The notes under the pieces were generated by a model that searched no databases, was not told the origin of the DNA, and worked only from the letters and a program-made list of their open reading frames with translations. Shown one piece after another: positions 1-6,417 of a DNA stretch of 21,855 bases. Position numbers and translations under genes: made by a program. Source of the stretch: a virus; IMG/VR virus record IMGVR_UViG_3300046000_008088, positions 1 to 21,855 of that record; one strand, written 5' to 3'. How positions within the stretch are numbered: position 1 is the stretch's first letter; each line of letters begins with the position of its first letter.

Positions 1-324
1 GCCACCAGTATCTTCAGCGCCAGCCAGCGAACAAACGAAACCACGGATAACGACGGCAGCTTCGACTTGAACGCCGCGATGGATTTCAAATGCACGCCGT
101 CTGCGGGGTTCACGCTGACCTTCACGAACATACCCGCGACACCCGTGGTGCAAAAGGGAACGATCATGCTGGTCAACCCGAGCGCCTACTCGGTTGCGGC
201 CCACGCTAACACCAAGGTCGGCGCGGCCACTCTCGCAGCACTCAGCGCAGCGGGAACCTATGAGTTGAGCTATCGCACCAGCAATGGCTTGGTGTACGTC
301 ACGGCATCTGGAGCCTTGGCATGA
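1..324 (+). CDS. Phage tail/fibre protein, C-terminal fragment (5' end outside window)
   Basis: The reading frame is open from the first base of the window, so this is the last 107 codons of a longer gene. An internal TTG at 67 could serve as a start, but the upstream frame continues without a stop and reads as ordinary protein, so I treat the gene as truncated by the window edge. The visible part is a beta-rich stretch with Thr/Ala/Gly-rich sequence (for example TLTFTNIP near the middle and ELSYRTSNG near the end), like the ends of phage tail or fibre proteins. No catalytic motif is seen. Its stop overlaps the start of the large fibre gene at 321 by four bases (ATGA), so the two are translationally coupled. 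The tail-protein role is inferred from composition and position. Confidence 0.6.
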   Translation, partial: ATSIFSASQRTNETTDNDGSFDLNAAMDFKCTPSAGFTLTFTNIPATPVVQKGTIMLVNPSAYSVAAHANTKVGAATLAALSAAGTYELSYRTSNGLVYVTASGALA

Positions 325-2267
325 CCGGGTTCCTTGACGGTGGTGTGATTGAGGAAAGCAGTGGCTACCAAATTCAGCGCAGCCTGCGGTTGCGGGATAG
401 TGCTACGGCTTATTTATCTTGGACTCCGGGGGTTATCGGGAGCAGGACTACATGGTCGTGGCGCGGGTGGGTTAAGCGGTCAAAACTTGGTGCGGCGCAG
501 GGCCTGTTTTGTGCTTACGCCACAAGCACCTACTGGGCGGGTTTCTACTTTACACCCGCTGACACCCTCCAGTTATACGATGTTCAAGGCGGTGTCGATT
601 ACGGGTATGTGACCTCCGCTGTATTTCGGGACCCCACTGCGCCGATGTACGTCGAGCTTGACTTTGATACCACACAGGTGGTGGCCGCAGACAGAGTAAA
701 ACTGCGTATTAACGGTGTGTCGCAGGCGTTCGGACAGAACTACGGGGATATGCCACAGGGGTATACCGGGGTAATCAACTACAACTACGAACACCGTATC
801 GGGAGTAACCAAGACGGCGGGGCGTATCTTGGTGCCTATCTGTCAGAAGTAAACTTCACATCTGGGCACATCCCACCACCAACGGCCAACGGCCAGATCA
901 ACCCAATCACAGGCCAGTGGACTGCCAAGAAGTTTGTGCCTGTTTATGGGTCTGAGTTGGTTACGAATGGGGACTTTAGTGCCGGGATTGCAGGTTGGAA
1001 TGTGGATACCGTTGACTGGACTGTTGGTGCAGGAACCGCGAACCACGCATCAGGGGCAGTTGGGAATATCAAGCCCAGCGCGGCGATACTCACAATTGGT
1101 AAATACTACACCGCGACATACACGGTAACATCCATATCTGCTGGTGGTTTCTGTTTGTTTTTTGGATCAGGAACGCAAACAGCTACAAAGACAACGCCCG
1201 GAACCTACACAGTAACAGGTTTGTGCGCAGGTGACACAAACCTGTATCTACACGCTGACGCAACAACAGTTTGCTCAATCGACAACATCAGCGTCCGCGA
1301 AGTAATCCAAGGCTACGGCACCAACGGCTTCTACCTCGACTTCAGCGACCCCACCAGCGCCACCACGCTGTGCTACGACCGATCTGGTAACTCCAACAAC
1401 TGGACGCCGAACAACATCTCAACGACTGCGGGTGCCACTTACGACAGTATGCTTGATGTGCCACTGGGTGGTGGGGGTGCGGAGAGGGGGAATTACTGCA
1501 CTTGGAATCCGCTGGCAAAGGCGTCATCAACTCTCAGCGCGGGAAACCTTAACGCCACGGTATCGGGGGTGACTCTTGGGACAATATCAACCGCATATGG
1601 CAAGTGGTATTGGGAAGTGCTGGTTACCTCAGACCCATCACCGGGTTCCTTCATTGGTGTTGCAGATGCAGACGACGCAGCAAAGTACCTTTTCTACCAC
1701 GCATACAGCGGCAGCCGATATATTGCGGGTGTGCAGACGGGTTATGGGGCAACGTACGGCGCTACGGATACTATTGGAATTGCGCTTGATGCAGACGCTA
1801 AGACTGTCACTTTCTACAAGAACAACGTGTCACAAGGGGTTTTAGCTCTGTCCCTTATTGGCACTACGTCTGGTAATTGGGTTCCCGCGACAAATAACGG
1901 GAGTACCCCGCAGACTATTGCATGTACCTTCGGCCAACGCCCCTTCGCGTACACTCCGCCCACAGGCTTCAAAGCCCTGCACACCGGCAACCTGACCAGC
2001 GACACCGTAACGGTATCTGGTTCATTCACCGGCAACTTGTCAGTCGATGGCCCGTGCATCTGGCTTAACGGCGCACCCGAGACTCTGACCATCAACGGCA
2101 ACGCTGTGACATGGGGCACTCACGCAGACAAGCTGGCTAGTGGCTTCAAGCTGCGCTCCAGTTCAGCCAGCTACAACGCCAGCGGCACGAACACTTGGAC
2201 GGCCACGATCCTGTCGCCATCGCTTAAATCATCCTTCCGCAATCAACTGGCAAAAGGTAACCCGTAA
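321..2267 (+). CDS. Tail fibre / receptor-binding protein with LamG-like, carbohydrate-binding-like and SPRY domains
   Basis: This 648-aa protein probably binds the host surface. Residues about 20-185 resemble a concanavalin A/laminin G-like fold. Residues about 211-326 (from SELVTNGDFS to CSIDNISVREV) resemble a CBM4/9-type carbohydrate-binding jelly roll. Residues about 427-555 (GKWYWEV ... FGQRPFAYTPPTGFKAL) match the SPRY domain often found in phage fibres. The flanking text TGQWTAKKF and YGTNGFYLDFSD is normally continuous in related fibres, so the carbohydrate-binding module looks inserted. No chaperone or peptidase domain is seen at the C terminus. Base composition is less GC-rich than the replication genes, common for host-range modules. 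It overlaps its upstream neighbour by ATGA and the next gene by one base. Domain calls are from pattern recognition, not a search. Confidence 0.8.
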   Translation: MTGFLDGGVIEESSGYQIQRSLRLRDSATAYLSWTPGVIGSRTTWSWRGWVKRSKLGAAQGLFCAYATSTYWAGFYFTPADTLQLYDVQGGVDYGYVTSAVFRDPTAPMYVELDFDTTQVVAADRVKLRINGVSQAFGQNYGDMPQGYTGVINYNYEHRIGSNQDGGAYLGAYLSEVNFTSGHIPPPTANGQINPITGQWTAKKFVPVYGSELVTNGDFSAGIAGWNVDTVDWTVGAGTANHASGAVGNIKPSAAILTIGKYYTATYTVTSISAGGFCLFFGSGTQTATKTTPGTYTVTGLCAGDTNLYLHADATTVCSIDNISVREVIQGYGTNGFYLDFSDPTSATTLCYDRSGNSNNWTPNNISTTAGATYDSMLDVPLGGGGAERGNYCTWNPLAKASSTLSAGNLNATVSGVTLGTISTAYGKWYWEVLVTSDPSPGSFIGVADADDAAKYLFYHAYSGSRYIAGVQTGYGATYGATDTIGIALDADAKTVTFYKNNVSQGVLALSLIGTTSGNWVPATNNGSTPQTIACTFGQRPFAYTPPTGFKALHTGNLTSDTVTVSGSFTGNLSVDGPCIWLNGAPETLTINGNAVTWGTHADKLASGFKLRSSSASYNASGTNTWTATILSPSLKSSFRNQLAKGNP

Positions 2268-2704
2268 TGCTGCACTACCACCCAACCACTCAAGCCTATG
2301 TCCGTGACGGCGAAGGCTTCACCCACAACGGCAACCAGTACCCGGCCAATTGGGACAAGGCAAGCCTCGGCTTTGTCGAAGTCACCACGGTTGGCACCCG
2401 CGAAGATGACCGCTACTTTTGGGTCAGCGAAGAACTGGCTGACGGTGTTCGCACTATCACCAACACGCCCAAAGACCCGGAGCAAATCGCCAAGATGGAG
2501 AGCGCCAAGAAGCAAGCGGAGATTGATGCACTTGAAGGTGGCAACCCGTTGGCGCGACCAACCCGCGAGTTCATGCTTGCGTCGATAGAAGAACGCGCAG
2601 TTGCTGCTGGGTACACCCTTGAACAGTTGCGCGAGAGCCACTACGGATACCGCAAGGTAAAAGAGGCCGACGAGGTAATCAAAGCTCTGAGGGCCGCGCT
2701 GTGA
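2267..2704 (+). CDS. Tail fibre-associated protein of unknown function (possible fibre assembly protein)
   Basis: A soluble 145-aa protein starting at an ATG that shares one base with the fibre stop (TAATG). The N-terminal half is beta-like with aromatic residues (YFWVSEELADGV). The middle, residues about 68-90, is a charged helix (DPEQIAKMESAKKQAEIDALEGG), and the C-terminal part is helical. Genes directly after a phage fibre gene often encode fibre assembly chaperones or hinge proteins, and the central helix with an Ala/Glu/Lys pattern is similar in style. I do not recognise a named family with certainty, so the assembly role is a positional inference. It ends in a GTGA overlap with the first lysis-cassette gene. 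Confidence 0.6.
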   Translation: MLHYHPTTQAYVRDGEGFTHNGNQYPANWDKASLGFVEVTTVGTREDDRYFWVSEELADGVRTITNTPKDPEQIAKMESAKKQAEIDALEGGNPLARPTREFMLASIEERAVAAGYTLEQLRESHYGYRKVKEADEVIKALRAAL

Positions 2705-2979
2705 CGCTACTCCTAATCCTCCTGTACCCAATTGCCGTGCAGTACGAGCGCGGAGGTTGGTGGCGTTTGCTTGCCCCGGTCACTGTGCTTGCGCTGCTGA
2801 TTGACGTAATAGCCACCCACACAGAGCTTGCCCTAATTTGTGGGTGGCCGCGTAAAAACGAGTGGACTTTCAGCACTTGCCTGCTGCGCCTTCGCTACCG
2901 GGGTGACCTGGTGGGCAAGATGTGCCGCTTGGTGATTGACTACCTGAACTTTTGGGCGCCCAACGGGAAACATGTATGA
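2701..2979 (+). CDS. Small membrane protein of the lysis cassette
   Basis: A 92-aa protein with a GTG start overlapping the previous stop (GTGA). Residues 1-12 and about 22-48 are hydrophobic and give one or two membrane segments. The C-terminal half is basic and aromatic (NEWTFSTCLLRLRYRGDLVG, then NFWAPNGKHV). Small proteins with a hydrophobic N terminus and a conserved E-W-x-F-(S/T)-x-R/C-x-R-type segment occur between tail and lysis genes in many proteobacterial prophages, without a known activity. It overlaps the next gene by ATGA. It may be an accessory holin or a membrane-associated lysis factor, but nothing in the sequence proves this. Confidence 0.55.
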   Translation: MTLLLILLYPIAVQYERGGWWRLLAPVTVLALLIDVIATHTELALICGWPRKNEWTFSTCLLRLRYRGDLVGKMCRLVIDYLNFWAPNGKHV

Positions 2980-3344
2980 CCGCAGAATTTATCCAACCCG
3001 ACCGACGAGTGCCTGACAGCAGCATGGCCCGTGTCGCTGCCCGTCTTGAGTCCTTTGAGTCATCCTTCGACGACCTCAAGGGCGATATGCGAAAGATGGC
3101 AGAAGCCGTGACAAAACTGGCGGTCATGGAAGAGCGTCAAGTCAGCGCGAATCAAGCGCAGGAGAGGGCGTTCAACGCCATCAAGCGTGTGGAGGACGAG
3201 GTAACTTTTGTCCGCACAAAGTTGTCGGCGCTGGAGCTTGCAAGTGTGGACAGCAAGCGAACCAGCGCATGGATTGACAAGGCGGTTCTGGCGATAGTGC
3301 TAGTTGTTGCCATGTTTGTCGCTGCGAAAGTGGGGCTGAAATGA
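2976..3344 (+). CDS. Coiled-coil protein with C-terminal membrane anchor (holin-accessory, XhlA-like architecture)
   Basis: I choose the ATG at 2976, which overlaps the upstream stop as ATGA, rather than the earlier in-frame ATG at 2952. The product is 122 aa. Residues about 20-95 are a long amphipathic helix rich in Glu, Lys, Arg and Ala, likely a coiled coil. Residues about 100-120 (AVLAIVLVVAMFVAAKVGL) form a single membrane segment at the extreme C terminus. This layout matches XhlA-type or Rz-independent accessory proteins in phage lysis cassettes, which assist holins at the inner membrane. No enzymatic motif is visible. Neighbours support a lysis role: an endolysin and a holin follow within 500 bp. 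Confidence 0.6.
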   Translation: MTAEFIQPDRRVPDSSMARVAARLESFESSFDDLKGDMRKMAEAVTKLAVMEERQVSANQAQERAFNAIKRVEDEVTFVRTKLSALELASVDSKRTSAWIDKAVLAIVLVVAMFVAAKVGLK

Positions 3345-3400
3345 TGGCACTGACCGTGTGGTTTTACTGGTGGGAAAACGTCTGGAAGGATTTGAAATGA
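3341..3400 (+). CDS. 19-codon minigene coupling two lysis genes
   Basis: A very short frame reading MMALTVWFYWWENVWKDLK. Its ATG overlaps the stop of the coiled-coil gene (ATGA at 3341-3344) and its stop overlaps the ATG of the endolysin (ATGA at 3397-3400). Having both junctions in the same overlapping form used throughout this phage argues that it is translated, at least to carry ribosomes into the endolysin gene. The peptide is strongly aromatic (four Trp, one Phe, one Tyr) and amphipathic, so a membrane-active peptide is possible. The function is unknown. Confidence 0.45.
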   Translation: MMALTVWFYWWENVWKDLK

Positions 3401-3834
3401 AACTCACAGAACACTTCACGCTTGCCGAGCTGTCACACAGCGACACCGCCATTGCGCGGCATATCGACAACACGCCGCCAAGCTACATCATGCCCAAGCT
3501 GCTGACCTTGGCCTTGGGGCTTGAGCAGGTGCGCAGCTTGCTTGGTGATAAGCCCATCCAGATCAGCAGCGGCTATCGGTCGATGCTGTTGAATGCTGCG
3601 ATTGGATCAAAGTCAACAAGCCAACATTTGTCGGGCTGCGCTGCTGACTTTACTTGCCCCGACTTTGGCACACCGGCCGAGATTGTGGTGGCTATTGTCA
3701 AGAGCGACATCGGCTACGACCAGCTTATCAGTGAGGACTTCATGCACTCGCAGTGGGTGCACATTTCCTTTTCAAGCCGCAACCGTAGGCAGGCACTGAT
3801 TATTGATTCTTCAGGAACGAGGGCTTTTGCATAA
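3397..3834 (+). CDS. Endolysin, M15 family D,D/L,D-peptidase
   Basis: The start is the ATG at 3397, preceded by a good GGAAGGA ribosome binding site. The longer frame from 3358 lacks one. The product is 145 aa, a normal length for single-domain peptidase M15A/M15_3 endolysins. Zinc ligands typical of the family are visible: H77 and D84 in SxHLxGxAADF, and H122 in QWVHISF. The SSGYRS motif at residues 57-62 is also characteristic. It should cleave peptide cross-links in peptidoglycan. No signal peptide is seen, so release to the periplasm would need the holin encoded immediately downstream, which overlaps it by one base (TAATG). Confidence 0.88.
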   Translation: MKLTEHFTLAELSHSDTAIARHIDNTPPSYIMPKLLTLALGLEQVRSLLGDKPIQISSGYRSMLLNAAIGSKSTSQHLSGCAADFTCPDFGTPAEIVVAIVKSDIGYDQLISEDFMHSQWVHISFSSRNRRQALIIDSSGTRAFA

Positions 3835-4349
3835 TGGACCCGATCACTATCGCCATGGGCTTGGCCCAGTTCGCCCCGGGCATCATTAAGTGGATCACCG
3901 GCAGTGACAAAGCTGCGGACGCCGCAAGCACGATTGTCGGCATTGCCGAAACCGTCACCGGAAAACAGGGTGTGGACGCGCTGGACGCGATCAAGCTAGA
4001 CCCTTCCCTGGTGATGCAGTTCAGAACAGCCGTGATGGCGAACGAGGCGGACCTGGACAAAGCCTATCTGGCCGACCGGTCCGACGCCCGCAAGCGCGAC
4101 GCCGTGTTCATCCAGGGGGGCACCCGCAATTACCGGGCTGACATCATGTTTTTGCTGGCGGTGATGGTGACGTGCGGCCTGGTGTGGCTGATTTGGAAAG
4201 ATCCCGCGATCAATGAGTACGTTAAAGGCATCTTCACCCTGGTGCTTGGCCGATTCCTGGGCTACCTGGACAACATCTACAGCTTTGAATTTGGCAGCAC
4301 CCGGGCCAGTAAATCCAAGGATGCGACCATTGAAAACTTGAGCCGCTGA
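3834..4349 (+). CDS. Holin-like protein (3TM/GTA-type holin family)
   Basis: A 171-aa protein. Residues 5-20 are moderately hydrophobic. Two clear membrane segments lie near residues 102-120 (DIMFLLAVMVTCGLVWLIW) and 127-146 (YVKGIFTLVLGRFLGYLDN), with a charged segment DLDKAYLADRSDARKRDA before them. This pattern, with the R-D-I start of the first helix and a polar C-terminal tail, fits the 3TM holin family found in gene transfer agents and many proteobacterial prophages. Such proteins form inner-membrane lesions that let the endolysin out. It directly follows the endolysin gene and is the last rightward gene before attP. The holin name rests on topology and position. Confidence 0.7.
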   Translation: MDPITIAMGLAQFAPGIIKWITGSDKAADAASTIVGIAETVTGKQGVDALDAIKLDPSLVMQFRTAVMANEADLDKAYLADRSDARKRDAVFIQGGTRNYRADIMFLLAVMVTCGLVWLIWKDPAINEYVKGIFTLVLGRFLGYLDNIYSFEFGSTRASKSKDATIENLSR

Positions 4350-4356
4350 TCCACTG

Positions 4357-4391
4357 ATGCGGAAGCGGTGCGGAACCGGATGCGGAAGTAA
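4357..4391 (+). repeat. Arm-type repeats, P' side of attP (three direct copies of TGCGGAA)
   Basis: TGCGGAA occurs at 4358, 4369 and 4381, with starts 11 and 12 bp apart, about one helical turn. The extended copies read ATGCGGAAGCGG, GTGCGGAACCGG and ATGCGGAAGTAA. They lie 46-80 bp from the tRNA-like core. Matching copies occur on the other side of the core. Tyrosine recombinases and excisionases of lambda type bind repeated arm sites arranged this way, so I read these as integrase or Xis binding sites. Confidence 0.6.
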
Positions 4392-4392
4392 A

Positions 4393-4428
4393 AAGGCCTT
4401 GCTATTACTTTCGTAGCAGCAAGGCCTT
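4393..4428 (-). terminator. Intrinsic terminator beyond the tRNA 3' end
   Basis: A perfect 11-bp inverted repeat (AAGGCCTTGCT at 4393-4403, AGCAAGGCCTT at 4418-4428) with a 14-nt loop. On the minus strand the stem runs directly into a T tract (TTTTT), giving a standard Rho-independent terminator. It is placed 8 bp past the CCA of the tRNA-Leu fragment. It would stop the long leftward int operon before it runs into the lysis genes. After integration it would also end the regenerated tRNA transcript. The plus-strand side has few T residues, so termination of lysis transcripts here is less sure. Confidence 0.75.
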
Positions 4429-4436
4429 ATACTATA

Positions 4437-4493
4437 TGGTGCCCGGGGCCGGACTCGAACCGGCACGCCTTGCGGCGGGGGATTTTGAGTCCC
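4437..4493 (-). other. attP core: 3' end of tRNA-Leu(CAA)
   Basis: Read on the minus strand, this contains the 3' side of a class II tRNA: anticodon loop CTCAAAA with flanking GGGA/TCCC, a long variable arm (CGCC-GCAA-GGCG), a T arm with GCCGG/CCGGC and loop TTCGAGT, the acceptor 3' strand CCCGGGC, and ACCA. The D arm and 5' acceptor strand are missing: identity to a betaproteobacterial tRNA-Leu stops at about 4493, where the expected sequence is replaced by AATGCGAAATG. A 3' tRNA fragment between integrase and lysis genes is the usual attP core of a tRNA-targeting tyrosine integrase. The core length (about 57 bp) is my estimate from remembered tRNA sequence. Confidence 0.8.
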
Positions 4494-4530
4494 AATGCGA
4501 AATGAAGCTGGGCGTGGCTTGCAGCCCGAT

Positions 4531-4587
4531 TACTTCCGCATCACAATCTGGTGCCTTCACTGGAAGGATACCCCCTTTGCGGAAGCG
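4531..4587 (+). repeat. Arm-type repeats, P side of attP
   Basis: TACTTCCGCAT at 4531-4541 is an exact 11-bp inverted copy of the arm site at 4380-4390. TGCGGAAGCG at 4578-4587 is an exact direct copy of the site at 4358-4367 and lies inside the last codons of the GIY-YIG gene. Together with the three copies on the other side they bracket the tRNA core, which supports an integrase/Xis arm-site function. Confidence 0.55.
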
Positions 4588-5219
4588 ATTTCGCGCCTAA
4601 ATCCGAGTCCTTGTACGTTGAATACTGGCGCCAGGGTTTTTATTAGGACTCCCTCAATCTCCAGGCGCTCACGCTCTTCTTTAATGTGAATCATCTTTAC
4701 AGTTTGGAATTCCTTTTCTTGATGCCCGACCATTCTGGAAAGTACGTTTCTTGACTGACCAACATACACCACCTCCCCGGATTTATTCAAAAGTAAGTAG
4801 ACACCTGGCGCTGGTCTAGCATCGGTTGCAGAGGCCATTAGCTTTATGATTTTCACGCTATGCGGCGTTGAATCTACCTCTACAACCTTCACCCGTATGC
4901 GCTGACGTTCTTGTTCAAGTTCGACGCGCAGGTTGTCTCTATCCAAAGCTATAGCCTCGTAAGGTGATGTTTTTTCAGATGGTTGTAGGGACAGACTGTG
5001 GGCAAGAGACGCGGCCCATACGTGCTTCACAAGGTATCGTTTTACAGGCCCAGTCCTGTTTTTTGATTCCTCTGTGATGTACTTAATTCGATCACGGACG
5101 CTATCAAACCAAGGCCCAAATGCGCGACCTTCAATGGTAAATAGTTCTTTCATCTTCCCCTGAGACAACCATTGATTTTTGTACGGTTGTATCCATTCAG
5201 GCATTTTTTGATTTGTCAT
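4557..5219 (-). CDS. GIY-YIG domain protein coupled to integrase
   Basis: A 220-aa protein. A C-terminal GIY-YIG nuclease-type domain covers residues about 137-202: GVY at 139-141, VYVGQS at 151-156, conserved Arg in SRNVLSR (157-162), Glu 189 in IEGVLIKTLAPVFN, and Asn 201. All key residues of an active GIY-YIG centre appear present. The first 130 residues match no domain I recognise; residues about 95-112 are a charged helix. Its ATG overlaps the integrase stop (ATGA), so it is translated with integrase. It ends about 60 bp from the attP core and one arm site lies inside its coding end. The DNA is clearly more AT-rich than the neighbouring genes, suggesting later acquisition. It could be a homing-type endonuclease, an integration accessory factor or an anti-competitor nuclease; the role is unknown. 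Confidence 0.8.
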   Translation of the reverse strand: MTNQKMPEWIQPYKNQWLSQGKMKELFTIEGRAFGPWFDSVRDRIKYITEESKNRTGPVKRYLVKHVWAASLAHSLSLQPSEKTSPYEAIALDRDNLRVELEQERQRIRVKVVEVDSTPHSVKIIKLMASATDARPAPGVYLLLNKSGEVVYVGQSRNVLSRMVGHQEKEFQTVKMIHIKEERERLEIEGVLIKTLAPVFNVQGLGFRREIASAKGVSFQ

Positions 5220-6217
5220 CGTACCGCTTTCAGCTCTGTGCCCTTTGTCCGGTAGTGCTTGGCGGTGAGCGCCTTGCTGCTGTGCTGGAGCAACTTGCTG
5301 GCTTCGTCCATATCGTCGGCCAGATCAGCCGCCCGCTTGCGGGTGTCGCGCAGGTACATCGCTTTGATGTCTTCGGCCAGCTTTGGGTTGGCCGCTGCTG
5401 CCGCAATCCTGGCTGCGTCATACCGGGTGCGCAGCATTGATGCTGACACCGCCCGGCCCGTCGATGTGGTGAGCAGCATCACGCAGTCGGCATTGCCCCG
5501 GCGATCAATCAGCGCAGTCAGCACGGGCGACTTGTCCACCACAAAGTAATCCCACTTGCCTGTCTTGCCAGCACGGAAGCGAAGGCGACCGTCCACCGGC
5601 ATCCGCACCGTGCGGGCGTCGGTAAGGCGCATACCCGTGGTGGTGGCGATGTCCATGCAGTCGCGCAGCACCTGGTCGCCATGCTCATACACCGCATTGA
5701 ACAACTCGGTGGTGACCTCAAACTCGCGGGCATGCTCTTCGTTCTTCCAACCCTTGATGCCAGCAGCAGGCCACGCCAGCTCAGTCATGCCCCACAGCTT
5801 GGCTTTGCCCCAAATCACTGACAGCAGGGCCAGCTCACGGTTGCCCTGGGTCTTGGCGGTTCTGTTGTCAAGGTACTGGCGCAGCACCGGAAGGTTGATC
5901 TCATGCCACCCGGCCTTACCGAACACAGGCTCAAGCTGGCGCAGGTTCTTCTTGTAACCCTTGATTGTTTCCGCGCTTGTGTAGGTAGGCAGCACGCGCT
6001 CGACAAAGCGCTCGATGGCCTCCTGCACCCGGCCCTTGGTCATGGGCACATGGTTGGTCAGCTTGTCCCATTGCTGGATTGCGGAGGCGTAGTCAGTCCC
6101 CAACGCAATGTCAGGCTTTCCGGTTCCGCGCATGTCGTACCAAAAACTTGTCCAGACCTGGCCGCCCGCGCCCTTTCGGGTGTGGGATCTGAGTCTTGGG
6201 TACTTTGACTTTTTCAT
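5216..6217 (-). CDS. int: Tyrosine-type site-specific integrase
   Basis: A 333-aa phage integrase that should recombine attP with a host tRNA-Leu gene. The N-terminal part (residues 1-50, with KKSKYPRLRSHTRKG and a W-T-x-F-W-Y-D segment) resembles an arm-binding or DUF3596-like region. Residues about 60-150 form the core-binding SAM-like domain. The catalytic domain shows Arg 197 in TTGMRLTDA, Lys in KTGKWDYF, Arg in YLRDTRKRAAD, His in LLQHSS and KHY, and the nucleophile Tyr 322 in KHYRTKG. The start is ATG at 6217, overlapping the stop of the excisionase-like gene as ATGA. It lies at the far end of the leftward replication operon instead of having an obvious private promoter, so its expression probably follows PL. 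Confidence 0.93.
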   Translation of the reverse strand: MKKSKYPRLRSHTRKGAGGQVWTSFWYDMRGTGKPDIALGTDYASAIQQWDKLTNHVPMTKGRVQEAIERFVERVLPTYTSAETIKGYKKNLRQLEPVFGKAGWHEINLPVLRQYLDNRTAKTQGNRELALLSVIWGKAKLWGMTELAWPAAGIKGWKNEEHAREFEVTTELFNAVYEHGDQVLRDCMDIATTTGMRLTDARTVRMPVDGRLRFRAGKTGKWDYFVVDKSPVLTALIDRRGNADCVMLLTTSTGRAVSASMLRTRYDAARIAAAAANPKLAEDIKAMYLRDTRKRAADLADDMDEASKLLQHSSKALTAKHYRTKGTELKAVR

Positions 6218-6417
6218 CGCACTGCTGCCAAGTTGAGTCCAGAGCTAACAATATTACGCCCTTCAAGCCACGCTTGCACATGGACGCGGGAAGCAATGAC
6301 CCGGCGACCGTCCAGCCGGTGGGCCACGCCGCGCTCTTTGAGCCATGACGCCTGACTGGTGGCCCGTGCGTATCCGGTTAACTGGTGTAGTTCTGGTGGG
6401 GTCAGGTATTCAGTCAT
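6214..6417 (-). CDS. xis: Excisionase-like protein (DUF4224)
   Basis: A 67-aa protein beginning MTEYLTPPELHQLTGYARAT and continuing with WLKERGVAHRLDGRRVIASR. This is the pattern of DUF4224 proteins, small winged-helix-like DNA binders encoded next to phage integrases and thought to act as excisionases. The LTPPEL opening is the helix-turn-helix start, and the GRRVIASR strand-turn resembles the MerR/Xis wing. It overlaps integrase by ATGA at its end and the 40-aa minigene at its start. Likely targets are the TGCGGAA repeats around the tRNA core, though either Int or Xis could own them. Function is by family and context; no experiment is implied. Confidence 0.75.
   Translation of the reverse strand: MTEYLTPPELHQLTGYARATSQASWLKERGVAHRLDGRRVIASRVHVQAWLEGRNIVSSGLNLAAVR

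Noticed and set aside
2952-2975. Upstream ATG start for the coiled-coil lysis protein
   Set aside because: It would overlap the previous gene by 28 bp; the ATG at 2976 gives the ATGA overlap typical of this phage.
4437-4520. Complete tRNA-Leu gene on the minus strand
   Set aside because: The D arm, 5' acceptor strand and the rest of the 5' half are absent beyond 4493; only the 3' half is present, as expected for attP.
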